From K189A clade bacterium (GTDB lineage Bacteria > Pseudomonadota > Gammaproteobacteria > Pseudomonadales > Azotimanducaceae): a stretch of 10,838 nt of DNA. Numbering within the stretch: position 1 is the stretch's first letter; each line of letters opens with the position of its first letter. Positions 1-6,984 of the stretch are shown here, piece by piece. Made by a program: the position numbers and the translations under genes. The stretch is from positions 1 to 10,838 of the forward strand of contig RKSB01000144.1 in NCBI GenBank assembly GCA_007571095.1. Direction: 5' to 3'. The notes under the pieces were generated by a model. The model had not been told where the DNA came from. It was given only the letters and a program-made list of their open reading frames with translations, and searched no databases.

Positions 1-29
1 GCAACAACGCCGGTGACGGCTATATTCTC
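1..29 (+). repeat. 29-bp exact direct repeat of an internal nnrD segment
   Basis: Bases 1-29 are identical to bases 252-280, the part of nnrD that encodes the NNAGDGYIL part of the epimerase glycine motif. Identity stops abruptly at base 30 versus 281. The offset is 251 bp, so the simplest biological reading is a tandem duplication of the unit 30-280, with the upstream copy mostly outside the window. Read in the nnrD frame, this fragment continues as AKRRSEPAS and stops at TGA 57-59, which overlaps the nnrD ATG at 56-58. The alternative is an assembly artefact at a sequence end. The lack of any mismatch over 29 bases is compatible with either a recent event or an artefact. Confidence 0.85.
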
Positions 30-55
30 GCCAAAAGGCGAAGCGAGCCGGCCTC

Positions 56-1561
56 ATGATCACCCTGCTTTCAGAGCGAAGCGCGCTCAGGCTCTACACA
101 CCAGAGCAGGTACGACAGCAGGATCGCCTGGCCATGAAGCACTTGGGCCTCAATGCCTTTGATCTGATGAAAAGAGCGGGCACCGGCCTGCTGGACCTGG
201 TCACCGACTCCTGGCCGGCCGCCGACTCTCTGAGCGTTTATTGTGGCAAGGGCAACAACGCCGGTGACGGCTATATTCTCTCGGGTCTGGCCGCCAGGGC
301 AGGCTACAGAGTGGAGGTGTTGCGCGCCGAGACGGCGACCTTAAGCGAAACCGCCGAACAGGCCAGAGACTGGTGCCTTTCTTCCGGCGTACCCGAGCGA
401 CTCGCAACAACCGGCACGCCCACCGGCGGGCTTGTGGTAGACGCCCTGCTTGGCACGGGCAGCCGAGGTGAGCCGCGAGCCCCTTATGACAAGCTGATTG
501 AGGCCATTGGGCGATCTGGACGACCGGTTCTCTCGGTTGACTTGCCCTCGGGCTTGGATGCCCGCACTGGCCAGCCAGCGGCTCAAACAGTGAAAGCGGA
601 CGCCACTCTGACCTTTGTGGGCGTTAAACGAGGCCTGGTTACAGGCCGTGCCCGAGACTATGTCGGCCGCCTGTATTTTGATGATCTGCAGGTGCCACCG
701 GAGGCCTGTTTGACCACCGAAAACGAGGGCATTCCGTGGTTGCGCTACGACCAGATGAAGGGATTACCCTCGCGCCTCCGGTCGGCACACAAGGGGCATT
801 TTGGCCGAGGCCTTTTGATCGGCGGCGCGTCTGGCCAGGGTGGTGCCATGGTGATGGCGGCCGAAGCCGCCCTTCGATCGGGCCTTGGCCTTCTGGCAAC
901 AGCGACAGCCAATCCCGCTCACGTAAGCGCGGTCTTGTCTCGCAGGCCCGAAGTCATGGCCAGAATATGCCCGAATGCCGAAACACTCAAACCCCTGCTT
1001 GGCTGGGCCGACTGGATAGCCTGCGGCCCCGGCCTGGGCACTGATGAATGGGGCCTGGCCATGTTGCAGGCGGTCATGGCATCTCCCAAACCCTCGGTGC
1101 TGGATGCCGATGCCCTTAACCTGCTGGCCGCTCATTCATTCAGGACGGCCGAAGGCAAAACCCTGATTCTGACACCGCACTCGGGCGAAGCCGCCCGCCT
1201 TCTGGACGCAACAATCGAAACCGTCGAAGCGGATCGTTTCGCCGCCGCCGAAGCCCTGGCCAGCCGTTACGGGGCTTTGGTTGTACTCAAGGGTACGGGC
1301 AGCATTCTGGCCAGCCCGCAGGGCATAATCGGAGTCTGTGGGCACGGCAACCCGGGCATGGCAACCGGTGGCATGGGAGATGTGTTGACCGGCGTTATTC
1401 TGGCTCTCGCCGCCCAGACCCAAGATGCAGCCTCAGCTTTGCAGTTGGCTGTGTGCCTGCATGCTCTGGCAGCCGACAGGCTGGCAGAAAAAGAAGGTGA
1501 ACATGGACTACTCGCATCAGATCTGCCGGACCAGCTTCGTGCTCTGCTGAACGAGAAGTAA
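56..1561 (+). CDS. nnrD: Bifunctional NAD(P)H-hydrate epimerase / ADP-dependent NAD(P)H-hydrate dehydratase
   Basis: This cytosolic metabolite-repair enzyme interconverts the R and S epimers of hydrated NAD(P)H and dehydrates the S form back to NAD(P)H using ADP. The protein has 501 residues, near the usual length of about 510 for the YjeF fusion. The N-terminal epimerase domain (about 10-215) carries CGKGNNAGDGY at 63-73, VDALLGTG at 128-135 and VDLPSGLDA at 161-169. The C-terminal ribokinase-like dehydratase domain (about 235-500) carries KGHFGRGLLIGG at 246-257, CGPGLGTD at 323-330, LDADALN at 349-355, TPHSGEAARL at 373-382, LKGTGS at 411-416 and NPGMATGGMGD at 432-442. All expected motifs are present. 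The ATG at 56 gives the expected domain start, but no clear Shine-Dalgarno site is visible. The gene ends in tandem TAA stops. tsaE is the usual downstream neighbour. The epimerase motif is partly copied at bases 1-29. Confidence 0.95.
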   Translation: MITLLSERSALRLYTPEQVRQQDRLAMKHLGLNAFDLMKRAGTGLLDLVTDSWPAADSLSVYCGKGNNAGDGYILSGLAARAGYRVEVLRAETATLSETAEQARDWCLSSGVPERLATTGTPTGGLVVDALLGTGSRGEPRAPYDKLIEAIGRSGRPVLSVDLPSGLDARTGQPAAQTVKADATLTFVGVKRGLVTGRARDYVGRLYFDDLQVPPEACLTTENEGIPWLRYDQMKGLPSRLRSAHKGHFGRGLLIGGASGQGGAMVMAAEAALRSGLGLLATATANPAHVSAVLSRRPEVMARICPNAETLKPLLGWADWIACGPGLGTDEWGLAMLQAVMASPKPSVLDADALNLLAAHSFRTAEGKTLILTPHSGEAARLLDATIETVEADRFAAAEALASRYGALVVLKGTGSILASPQGIIGVCGHGNPGMATGGMGDVLTGVILALAAQTQDAASALQLAVCLHALAADRLAEKEGEHGLLASDLPDQLRALLNEK

Positions 1562-1658
1562 TAAAAATATCTAAATCAATAAGTTAATCAGTTCAATTAA
1601 ATAAGTATTTGACATTGGGAAAATAACTTGATAGCTTTCCGGTTAGCGAATTTCGGGC
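1562..1658 (+). promoter_or_regulatory. AT-rich intergenic island with sigma70-type promoter for tsaE-amiB
   Basis: The first 75 or so bases after nnrD are strongly AT-rich, in sharp contrast to the GC-rich genes on both sides. A perfect -35 hexamer TTGACA lies at 1609-1614. After a 17-bp spacer comes TAGCTT at 1632-1637, a weak -10 helped by the TG at 1629-1630, which makes an extended -10. The predicted start of transcription is near 1644. The A/T tracts upstream of the -35 could act as an UP element. No GC-rich hairpin with a T run is visible, so I do not call a terminator for nnrD. The promoter is inferred from sequence only. Confidence 0.55.
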
Positions 1659-1673
1659 AGAGGATCTATCGCC

Positions 1674-2204
1674 TTGCATCAGTCTACACTGGCTTCAATG
1701 ACAGGCCCTACCCAGACTGAATCGGACGACTTCCCGTTGCTGTGCCCGAATGACACACGAGCTTCCGAGCAGATTTGTCTGCCCGATGAGCAAGCCACTG
1801 AAGACTTTGCCCGAAGCTTTGCCAGCAGACTGCGGGGCGGTGAGACGGTTTTTGTTAACGGCGAATTGGGTGTCGGCAAAACCACCCTGATCAGGGGAAT
1901 TTTAAGGGCTCTCGGAGTGAGGAGCCATGTTCGAAGCCCCACCTACACGCTTGTCGAGTCTTATCAGACCCTCAGGGGCCCGGCGGTGCACCTTGACCTT
2001 TACAGGCTTGCTCAGCCGGCCGAGCTTGAGTTTGTCGCCGATGGCGAATTTTGGGCCCGGCCGGCTCTTCGGTTGATTGAGTGGCCAGATCACGGCAGGG
2101 GTTTTCTGCCGAATCCGGATATACAGATCCACCTGGCACTGTTACCACACGGGCGAGCACTCGAACTCACAGATCAGAGATTATCGGCAAGAAAAGGAGG
2201 TTAG
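1674..2204 (+). CDS. tsaE: tRNA t6A37 biosynthesis ATPase TsaE
   Basis: TsaE is the P-loop ATPase that works with TsaB and TsaD to install threonylcarbamoyl on A37 of ANN-decoding tRNAs in the cytosol. The protein has 176 residues from a TTG start, somewhat longer than the usual 150-160. Key motifs are LPDEQAT at 36-42, the Walker A GELGVGKTT at 63-71, SPTYTLVE at 88-95, HLDLYRL at 106-112 and EWPDHG at 136-141. TTG at 1674 is preferred because AGAGGA at 1659-1664 sits 9 bases upstream. An in-frame ATG at 1698 is possible and would remove eight residues, but it has no visible ribosome binding site. The first 30 or so residues have no counterpart I recognise in the family. The stop lies only 4 bases before the amiB start, which suggests one transcription unit. 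Confidence 0.93.
   Translation: MHQSTLASMTGPTQTESDDFPLLCPNDTRASEQICLPDEQATEDFARSFASRLRGGETVFVNGELGVGKTTLIRGILRALGVRSHVRSPTYTLVESYQTLRGPAVHLDLYRLAQPAELEFVADGEFWARPALRLIEWPDHGRGFLPNPDIQIHLALLPHGRALELTDQRLSARKGG
2195..2200 (+). promoter_or_regulatory. Strong Shine-Dalgarno site fixing the amiB start
   Basis: A perfect AGGAGG lies in the last codons of tsaE, 8 bases before the GTG at 2209. It shows that amiB starts at this GTG and not at the in-frame upstream start at 2077, which would give a 44-residue extension lying entirely inside tsaE and would bury the signal peptide. Confidence 0.85.
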
Positions 2205-2208
2205 CCGA

Positions 2209-3621
2209 GTGAAGACTGCTTTCATAAGGATTCTGGGCTTGGTAGTGGCCTTGCAAGTTACAGGACCGGTTTTTGCAGACACCATTCACAAGATGCGCGC
2301 CCACCACGCTCACCACAAGGAGTCAACGCTCAGGGTGGTGTTCGAAATGGCCGCTCAACCCCAATTCAAATACTCGCTTCATCAGGCCGCCAGACAGTTG
2401 CGGCTCGATGTCCATGACACCGACCTCGCACCCGGGCTGTCTTTGCAGTTACCAAAGAATCCGATCGTCGGCTCGGTCTATCCCCTGAACCATTCGGACT
2501 CGCTGCGCCTGGTCTTTGTTTTGCAGGACAGGGCAGATGCCAGAGTTTTCACCCTGCCGCCTGCGGGCGAGAGCTCTTATCGCCTCGTGCTTGACTTCAA
2601 GCCTTCGGGCGGCAGCCCGATTCCCCAGGGCCCGGAGCAACTGCCTGAAGCCGCCATTGCCAAAGGCACCGGTCATGACGGAAGGAACAGGAGTGCGCCG
2701 AGTGCCCATTCGGAGACCCCTGAAAAAACCATCATTGCCATAGATGCCGGTCATGGCGGAAGGGACATTGGTGCACCAGGTGCCCAGCCAGCCGGTGCGA
2801 GTGCCCACCCGGAGAAATATGTGACTCTGGATGTGGCCCTTCGGCTCAAGCGCCTGCTGGATGGCTATTCCGCTCTGGAGATAGTGCTCATTCGTGATCG
2901 GGATGTTTTTGTCTCTTTGCCCGAGAGAGTGTCGCGCGCCCGCAAAGCCAAAGCCGACTACCTAATATCCATTCACGCAGATGCTCACAGAGACTCTTCA
3001 GCCAAAGGCGCGTCGATTTTTGTTCGACCGGACAAGATAAACGCCAGCACTCAAACCCTCAAATGGCTGGTCAACCAGGAGGGCAACAGCCACCACGGAA
3101 GCCATCGCCATGTCCACCGCTCGTTGGGCGACCAGGCCCAGAATGTGCAGAATGTGCTGGGCAACATGATTATGGACGACCGCCTGACTGCTGCATTCGA
3201 CCTGGCGGATGTTCTGCTGAACCAGCTTGGACAGGCCAGAATCCTTCATGCTCACCGGATCAAGCGAGGGAACTTTCATGTGCTGAAAAAAACCCTCGAC
3301 ATTCCCTCGGTACTGGTAGAACTCGGATTTCTCTCCAACCCCGAAGAAGCGGCAAAACTGCGTTCCGCCAACTACCGGCAAAAGCTGGCCGAACAAATTG
3401 CTCGCGGCATAGTCATCTTTACTCGTCAGCAGAAGGCCGCTCGCTCGGCTCGGGCCGTTGCCAGAATCCCTGTTCTTGAGAACACTTATCGAATCAGCCC
3501 CGGGGATACACTCTTCAAATTGGCCAAACGGTTTGATGTGAGCCCGCAAATCATCATGCAGCACAATGGCCTGGTCAAGGCCAACCTGATCAGGGCGGGC
3601 GACACGCTCTTTATTCCCTGA
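2209..3621 (+). CDS. amiB: N-acetylmuramoyl-L-alanine amidase AmiB, with AMIN and LysM domains
   Basis: This periplasmic zinc amidase cleaves the bond between N-acetylmuramic acid and the stem peptide to split septal peptidoglycan during division; relatives are activated by EnvC/NlpD-type LytM factors. From the GTG start the protein has 470 residues. A signal peptide covers about 1-23 (charged MKTAFIR, hydrophobic core, VFA before D24). An AMIN-like domain covers about 25-130, a low-complexity linker about 131-170, and the Amidase_3 domain about 174-404. Likely zinc ligands are H182 (DAGHGG), E202 and H256 (SIHADAH), with catalytic E371 (VELGFLSN). A LysM domain closes the protein at about 427-470 (YRISPGDTLFKLAKRF). 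The loop between H182 and E202 looks several residues longer than in typical AmiB, and the DNA there is part of an imperfect duplication. His-rich patches lie at 27-36 and 295-303. mutL, the usual next gene, is absent. Confidence 0.95.
   Translation: MKTAFIRILGLVVALQVTGPVFADTIHKMRAHHAHHKESTLRVVFEMAAQPQFKYSLHQAARQLRLDVHDTDLAPGLSLQLPKNPIVGSVYPLNHSDSLRLVFVLQDRADARVFTLPPAGESSYRLVLDFKPSGGSPIPQGPEQLPEAAIAKGTGHDGRNRSAPSAHSETPEKTIIAIDAGHGGRDIGAPGAQPAGASAHPEKYVTLDVALRLKRLLDGYSALEIVLIRDRDVFVSLPERVSRARKAKADYLISIHADAHRDSSAKGASIFVRPDKINASTQTLKWLVNQEGNSHHGSHRHVHRSLGDQAQNVQNVLGNMIMDDRLTAAFDLADVLLNQLGQARILHAHRIKRGNFHVLKKTLDIPSVLVELGFLSNPEEAAKLRSANYRQKLAEQIARGIVIFTRQQKAARSARAVARIPVLENTYRISPGDTLFKLAKRFDVSPQIIMQHNGLVKANLIRAGDTLFIP
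2655..2786 (+). repeat. Imperfect direct repeat inside amiB around the zinc motif
   Basis: Bases 2655-2708 align without gaps to 2733-2786 (offset 78 bp), with about 42 of 54 positions identical by hand count. Copy 2 encodes the catalytic AIDAGHGGRDIGAPGA segment. Copy 1, in the linker just upstream, encodes a degenerate AIAKGTGHDGRNRSAPSA. Further similarity (SAHSETPEK versus SAHPEK) continues with a gap. The offset is a multiple of three, so the reading frame is kept. I read it as an old in-frame tandem duplication whose first copy has lost the active-site motif. Confidence 0.65.
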
Positions 3622-3659
3622 AACCGGGCGCACAGGACGATTCTTTCGTCAACCAGGCC

Positions 3660-4589
3660 ATGCCGCCCGAGCGCGCTGTTTTTCTAATGGGTCCGACCGC
3701 TGTCGGCAAAAGCGATCTGGCCATTCGGCTGGCCGACTCGGTGCCGAAAGTGGGCCTGATCAGCGTGGATTCGGTGATGGTGTACCGAGGCCTGAACATA
3801 GGCACCGCCAAGCCATCGCCCGAGCTGCTCGCTCGCCACCCTCACGCACTGGTGGACATCAGAAGCCCGACCGAGCCCTATTCTGTGGCGGCCTTTCTGG
3901 CGGATGCCTCAGACCAGGTGAGCACCCTGCGTCGAGCTGGCCGAATACCCGTTTTGGTGGGTGGCAGCATGCTTTATTTCAAGGTTCTGCGAAATGGCCT
4001 GGCGCGCATTCCCCGAGTGAGTTCGGAAATCCGCTCGAAGGTCAGGCGCTTTGCCGAGGCTCACGGTGCCCCTGCTTTGCACAGGCGACTGTGTTCACTC
4101 GACCCTGAAACAGCCGCGCGCCTGCAACCCAATGACACGCAGAGGCTGCAACGGGCGACCGAAATATGCCTTGCCACTGGCAGCAGTCTGAGCGAGTGGC
4201 AACGACAGCCGGCCATGCCGGGCCTTGGAGAACCTGTACAGAGCTTTGTTCTGTTGCCGCCGACTCGGTCTGTTTTGCACGAACGTATTGCCAAAAGGCT
4301 TCGACGAATGCTCGACCAGGGGCTGGTTGATGAGGTCAGGGGGCTGGCCGACAAATATGATCTTGTGGACACATTGCCGGCCGCCAGAGCCGTCGGGTAC
4401 AAGCAGATACTGGACTGCATCAGAGGCAGGGTGTGTTGGTCTGGAATGGAGGACAGGGTGCTGGCGGCGACTCGACAAATGGCCAAACGGCAACTGACCT
4501 GGCTGAACAGCTTCAAGGGGCTGACTCGGCTGCCGGAAGACGCGAACGACGCCTTCTCTATACTTGAAAAGACCGTTCAGGCCACCTGA
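3660..4589 (+). CDS. miaA: tRNA dimethylallyltransferase MiaA
   Basis: MiaA transfers the dimethylallyl group of DMAPP to N6 of A37 in UNN-decoding tRNAs, the first step toward ms2i6A. The protein has 309 residues, close to the 316 of E. coli. Motifs in order are the P-loop GPTAVGKS at 11-18, DSVMVYRGLNIGTAKP at 37-52 with the presumed catalytic D37, PHALVDI at 61-67, GGSMLYFK at 101-108, DPETAARLQPNDTQRLQRA at 148-166, AARAVGYKQ at 241-249 and TRQMAKRQLTWL at 271-282. The ATG at 3660 is the first start in this frame after amiB and gives the expected N-terminus, though no good Shine-Dalgarno site is visible. It lies only 38 bases after amiB, where mutL normally sits. No hfq follows. Confidence 0.96.
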   Translation: MPPERAVFLMGPTAVGKSDLAIRLADSVPKVGLISVDSVMVYRGLNIGTAKPSPELLARHPHALVDIRSPTEPYSVAAFLADASDQVSTLRRAGRIPVLVGGSMLYFKVLRNGLARIPRVSSEIRSKVRRFAEAHGAPALHRRLCSLDPETAARLQPNDTQRLQRATEICLATGSSLSEWQRQPAMPGLGEPVQSFVLLPPTRSVLHERIAKRLRRMLDQGLVDEVRGLADKYDLVDTLPAARAVGYKQILDCIRGRVCWSGMEDRVLAATRQMAKRQLTWLNSFKGLTRLPEDANDAFSILEKTVQAT

Positions 4590-4672
4590 GGAGGGCGCGT
4601 TTCTGAACAGTCGTATTTCAGGCTTCATTAGCTGATAGAATTAGACACAGGCCTTATAAGCTCGGAGTAACC
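4590..4672 (+). promoter_or_regulatory. miaA-hflK gap with extended -10 promoter and hflK ribosome binding site
   Basis: This 83-bp gap is where hfq and hflX would normally lie. It holds no ORF or recognisable remnant of either. TGATAGAAT at 4633-4641 is a good extended -10 (TG plus TAGAAT, five of six to consensus) with no clear -35, giving a start near 4648. GGAG at 4664-4667, 5 bases before the hflK ATG, is the ribosome binding site. A second -10-like TATAAG at 4655-4660 is present but would start transcription on the ribosome binding site. Confidence 0.4.
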
Positions 4673-5818
4673 ATGAGCTACAATCCAGACGGTCGCGACC
4701 AGGATCCCTGGGGTAGCGGCAAAAGAGGTGGTGACGGACCGCCCGACCTCGAAGAGGTCATCAGGCAGTTTGTTGATCGAATGAAGTCTGGCGGCGGCGG
4801 AGGCAGCCTGCCTTCTTTCAGCGGCCGGATTGTTGGCCTGGTTCTGCTGGTTCTGCTAACCCTCTACCTGTTGTCTGGCCTGTACACCCTGGATCAGCAG
4901 GAGCGAGGCGTGGTTTTGCGCTTCGGAGCCCTCAAAGAAGCCACACAGATGCCAGGGCTTCGCTGGAATCCGCCCTTCATAGACGAAGTGGTACCCATTA
5001 ACGTCACTCGAATCAACAACATTCGTCATCAGGCCCTGATGTTGACCCGAGATGAGAATATAGTGGATATCACCATGTCTGTGCAGTACCTCATCTCTGA
5101 CCCTCGAAAGTATGTGGTCGCTGTTCGCAACCCTCGACAGAGCCTGGAGCATGCCGCCGAAAGCGCGCTCAGGCATGTTGTCGGATCGTCCTCCATGGAC
5201 AGTGTTTTGACCGAAGGTCGTGAACAGGTGGCCAACGAGGTGATGGAGAGGGCCCAGCGCTACGTTGATCTCTATAACACAGGCATTACGGTGGTTAAAG
5301 TCAATATCGACGACAGCCAACCACCAAACCAGGTGGCGGCTGCCTTCGACGATGTGCAGGCCGCCCAGGAAGACAACCAGCGGCTGATCAACGAGGCCAA
5401 CGCCTATCGTGAGAGCGTGGTGCCGCAGGCTCGGGGTGAAGCTCGGCGGCAAATTGAACAGGCTACGGCTTATCGTGACCAGGTGATTGCTCGGGCAGAG
5501 GGCGAGGCCAACCGTTTTTTACAACTGCTGGAAGAGTACAGTCAGGCCAAGGATGTTACTCGGGAGAGGCTTTACCTGGAGGCCATGGAATCGATATTTT
5601 CTCGCACCACCAAGGTGATGGTCGATGTCGAAGGCGGCAACAACCTGCTTTACCTGCCGCTGGATCAATTGCAAAGGCAGGCCGCAGGCTCGGTGGTCCG
5701 GCCGGATGATCTGCCCCTGAACACGGATCAGATTCGGCGACTGACCGATGCAGTCTTGCGCGAAGTAAACAGCCGCTCCGACAACGGACGCAGTTCATCC
5801 AGAGGAGGTCAGAGATGA
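4673..5818 (+). CDS. hflK: FtsH protease modulator HflK
   Basis: HflK is an inner-membrane SPFH/band-7 protein that assembles with HflC into a large periplasmic cage around FtsH and modulates membrane-protein degradation. The protein has 381 residues, shorter than the 419 of E. coli. It has a short cytoplasmic Gly-rich N-terminus with the typical DPWG at 11-14 and a poly-Gly stretch at 40-44, one membrane segment at about 52-70, and the band-7 domain from about 72 (DQQERGVVLRFG at 74-85). A long charged helix follows at about 225-300 with repeated Arg/Glu/Ala pattern (QARGEARRQIEQATAYRDQ). The hydrophobic LLYLPL at 325-330 fits the cage-closing C-terminal part. GGAG at 4664-4667 supports the ATG at 4673. 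The stop overlaps the hflC start as ATGA, so the two are translationally coupled. Confidence 0.96.
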   Translation: MSYNPDGRDQDPWGSGKRGGDGPPDLEEVIRQFVDRMKSGGGGGSLPSFSGRIVGLVLLVLLTLYLLSGLYTLDQQERGVVLRFGALKEATQMPGLRWNPPFIDEVVPINVTRINNIRHQALMLTRDENIVDITMSVQYLISDPRKYVVAVRNPRQSLEHAAESALRHVVGSSSMDSVLTEGREQVANEVMERAQRYVDLYNTGITVVKVNIDDSQPPNQVAAAFDDVQAAQEDNQRLINEANAYRESVVPQARGEARRQIEQATAYRDQVIARAEGEANRFLQLLEEYSQAKDVTRERLYLEAMESIFSRTTKVMVDVEGGNNLLYLPLDQLQRQAAGSVVRPDDLPLNTDQIRRLTDAVLREVNSRSDNGRSSSRGGQR

Positions 5819-6687
5819 GTACCCGCTCGTTGCTGATTTTAGGCATTCTGGCCCTGGGCGGGCTGGTTGCCATCAACAGCATCTTTATCGTTCGAGAGAC
5901 AGAGAAGGCGATTGTTTTGCGCTTTGGAGCCCTTGAGCGCAGCGACCTGAAGCCGGGGATCTACTTCAAGATTCCCCTGATTGAAGACGCCAAACGTTTC
6001 GACGCTCGAGTGCTGACGCTGGACTCAAGGCCCGAGCGCTTTCTGACGTTGGAGAAGAAGCCTCTGGTAGTTGACTCTTTCGTCAAATGGAAGGTGGTTG
6101 ACGTCACCAAGTATTACACCGCCAGCAGCGGAGACGAAAGACGTGCCGAAGGCAGGCTGGCTGAACGCGTGCGCAACGGGCTGCGCAACGAAGTCAGCCG
6201 CCGGGATATGCACGAGGTGGTGTCAGGTGAGCGCGACCGCCTGATGAACGATCTGACCGCCTCTCTGGACGAGGAGATGCGCCGCGAGTTCGGTGTCAGC
6301 GTGGTGGACGTTCGAGTCAAGCGCATTGATTTGCCGCCCGAAGTGAGCAACAAGGTTTATGATCGAATGGCCTCTGAGCGCCAGGTGCTGGCCCGACAAT
6401 ACCGGGCGGAGGGGCGCGAACGTGCACAGGAGATTCGAGCCGAGGCTGAACGTGAAAAAATAGTGATCGAGGCTCGCGCTTACAAAGAGGCGGAAATCCT
6501 TCGAGGCTTTGGCGATTCACGATCTACCGAAATTTATGCCGATGCCTTCAGTGCGGACCCCGAGTTCTACAAGTTCTATCGAACCCTGTCCGCCTATACT
6601 CGATCATTCCAGAACCAGAACGACCTGTTGCTGATCGACGGAAGTGGTGACTTTTTTCAATTCATCAAAGACCCGGACTCGCCCTGA
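5815..6687 (+). CDS. hflC: FtsH protease modulator HflC
   Basis: HflC is the partner of HflK in the FtsH-HflKC membrane complex. The protein has 290 residues against 334 in E. coli; the difference is mainly the insertion that E. coli HflC carries in the middle of the domain, absent here. An N-terminal membrane segment at about 5-25 is followed by VRETEKAIVLRFG at 26-38, PGIYFKIPLIE at 47-57, the conserved VDSFVKWKVVD at 86-96, VVDVRVKRIDLPPEVS at 163-178, a charged helix at about 185-232 and YADAFSADPEFYKFYRTLSAY at 241-261 (SADPEFYKF at 246-254). It ends in the typical DFFQFIKDPDSP. AGAGGAGG at 5801-5808 lies 6 bases before the ATG, which overlaps the hflK stop. The last 127 bases of the gene are the source of a decayed copy further downstream (6810-6935). 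Confidence 0.96.
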   Translation: MSTRSLLILGILALGGLVAINSIFIVRETEKAIVLRFGALERSDLKPGIYFKIPLIEDAKRFDARVLTLDSRPERFLTLEKKPLVVDSFVKWKVVDVTKYYTASSGDERRAEGRLAERVRNGLRNEVSRRDMHEVVSGERDRLMNDLTASLDEEMRREFGVSVVDVRVKRIDLPPEVSNKVYDRMASERQVLARQYRAEGRERAQEIRAEAEREKIVIEARAYKEAEILRGFGDSRSTEIYADAFSADPEFYKFYRTLSAYTRSFQNQNDLLLIDGSGDFFQFIKDPDSP

Positions 6688-6749
6688 CCCCTGCCCTGAC
6701 TCCTGCACCGCCGAAGCCTTTGTTCTGCTCATAATTCCAACTTGCGAAG

Positions 6750-6809
6750 ATGAACCAGTATCGGCAACCGTTCGACTGTGCGGCAGAGCCTTTGTCGCCC
6801 GAAGCCGCC
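6750..6809 (+). pseudogene. Decayed copy of the hisZ 5' end
   Basis: The first 20 codons read MNQYRQPFDCAAEPLSPEAA, against MKQYWQLPDGAEELLPPEAA in the intact hisZ at 6985. The preceding TGCGAAG is also shared. After this point the similarity switches to hflC, so this is a 5' fragment left by the tandem duplication and cannot encode a HisZ. It still has an open start codon and runs into a 61-codon chimeric frame ending at 6935. Confidence 0.8.
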
Positions 6810-6935
6810 CGAACTCCACAACTTTTGTCGAAACCCGCCCGCCCGCGCCCGGTCATTTCAGAGCCGGAGCGATGGGCGAGTGATCGACCGAGACCAGGGC
6901 TTTTTCAATCCATCCAGGACTCGGGCTCGCCCTGA
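6810..6935 (+). pseudogene. Decayed, frameshifted copy of the hflC 3' end
   Basis: Read in the original HflC frame this fragment gives RSFQSRSDGRVIDRDQGFF, matching RSFQNQNDLLLIDGSGDFF near the HflC C-terminus (263-281). Five Ts at 6901-6905, preceded by C, replace six Ts in hflC, so the frame shifts by one base. After the shift the sequence ends LFQSIQDSGSP-stop, matching FFQFIKDPDSP-stop of HflC. There is no start codon of its own. It is a remnant of the duplication. Confidence 0.8.
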
Positions 6936-6984
6936 GCCCCTCGTCGCCGAAGCCTTTTTCTGCTTATAACTCCAGCCTGCGAAG

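Noticed and set aside
2077..2208. Longer amiB start at 2077
   Set aside because: It lies wholly inside tsaE, buries the signal peptide and lacks support, while GTG 2209 has a perfect AGGAGG at good spacing.
3636..3650. Hairpin GACGA-TTCTT-TCGTC between amiB and miaA as a terminator
   Set aside because: The stem is only five base pairs and no T run follows; it may have no function.
4655..4660. TATAAG as the main hflK promoter -10
   Set aside because: The transcript would begin on the ribosome binding site GGAG; the upstream TGATAGAAT fits better.
6778..6969. 63-residue ORF in the hflC-hisZ gap as a separate gene
   Set aside because: It is a reading frame through the decayed hflC copy and the duplicated spacer; its SFQSRSDGRVID part is an HflC remnant.
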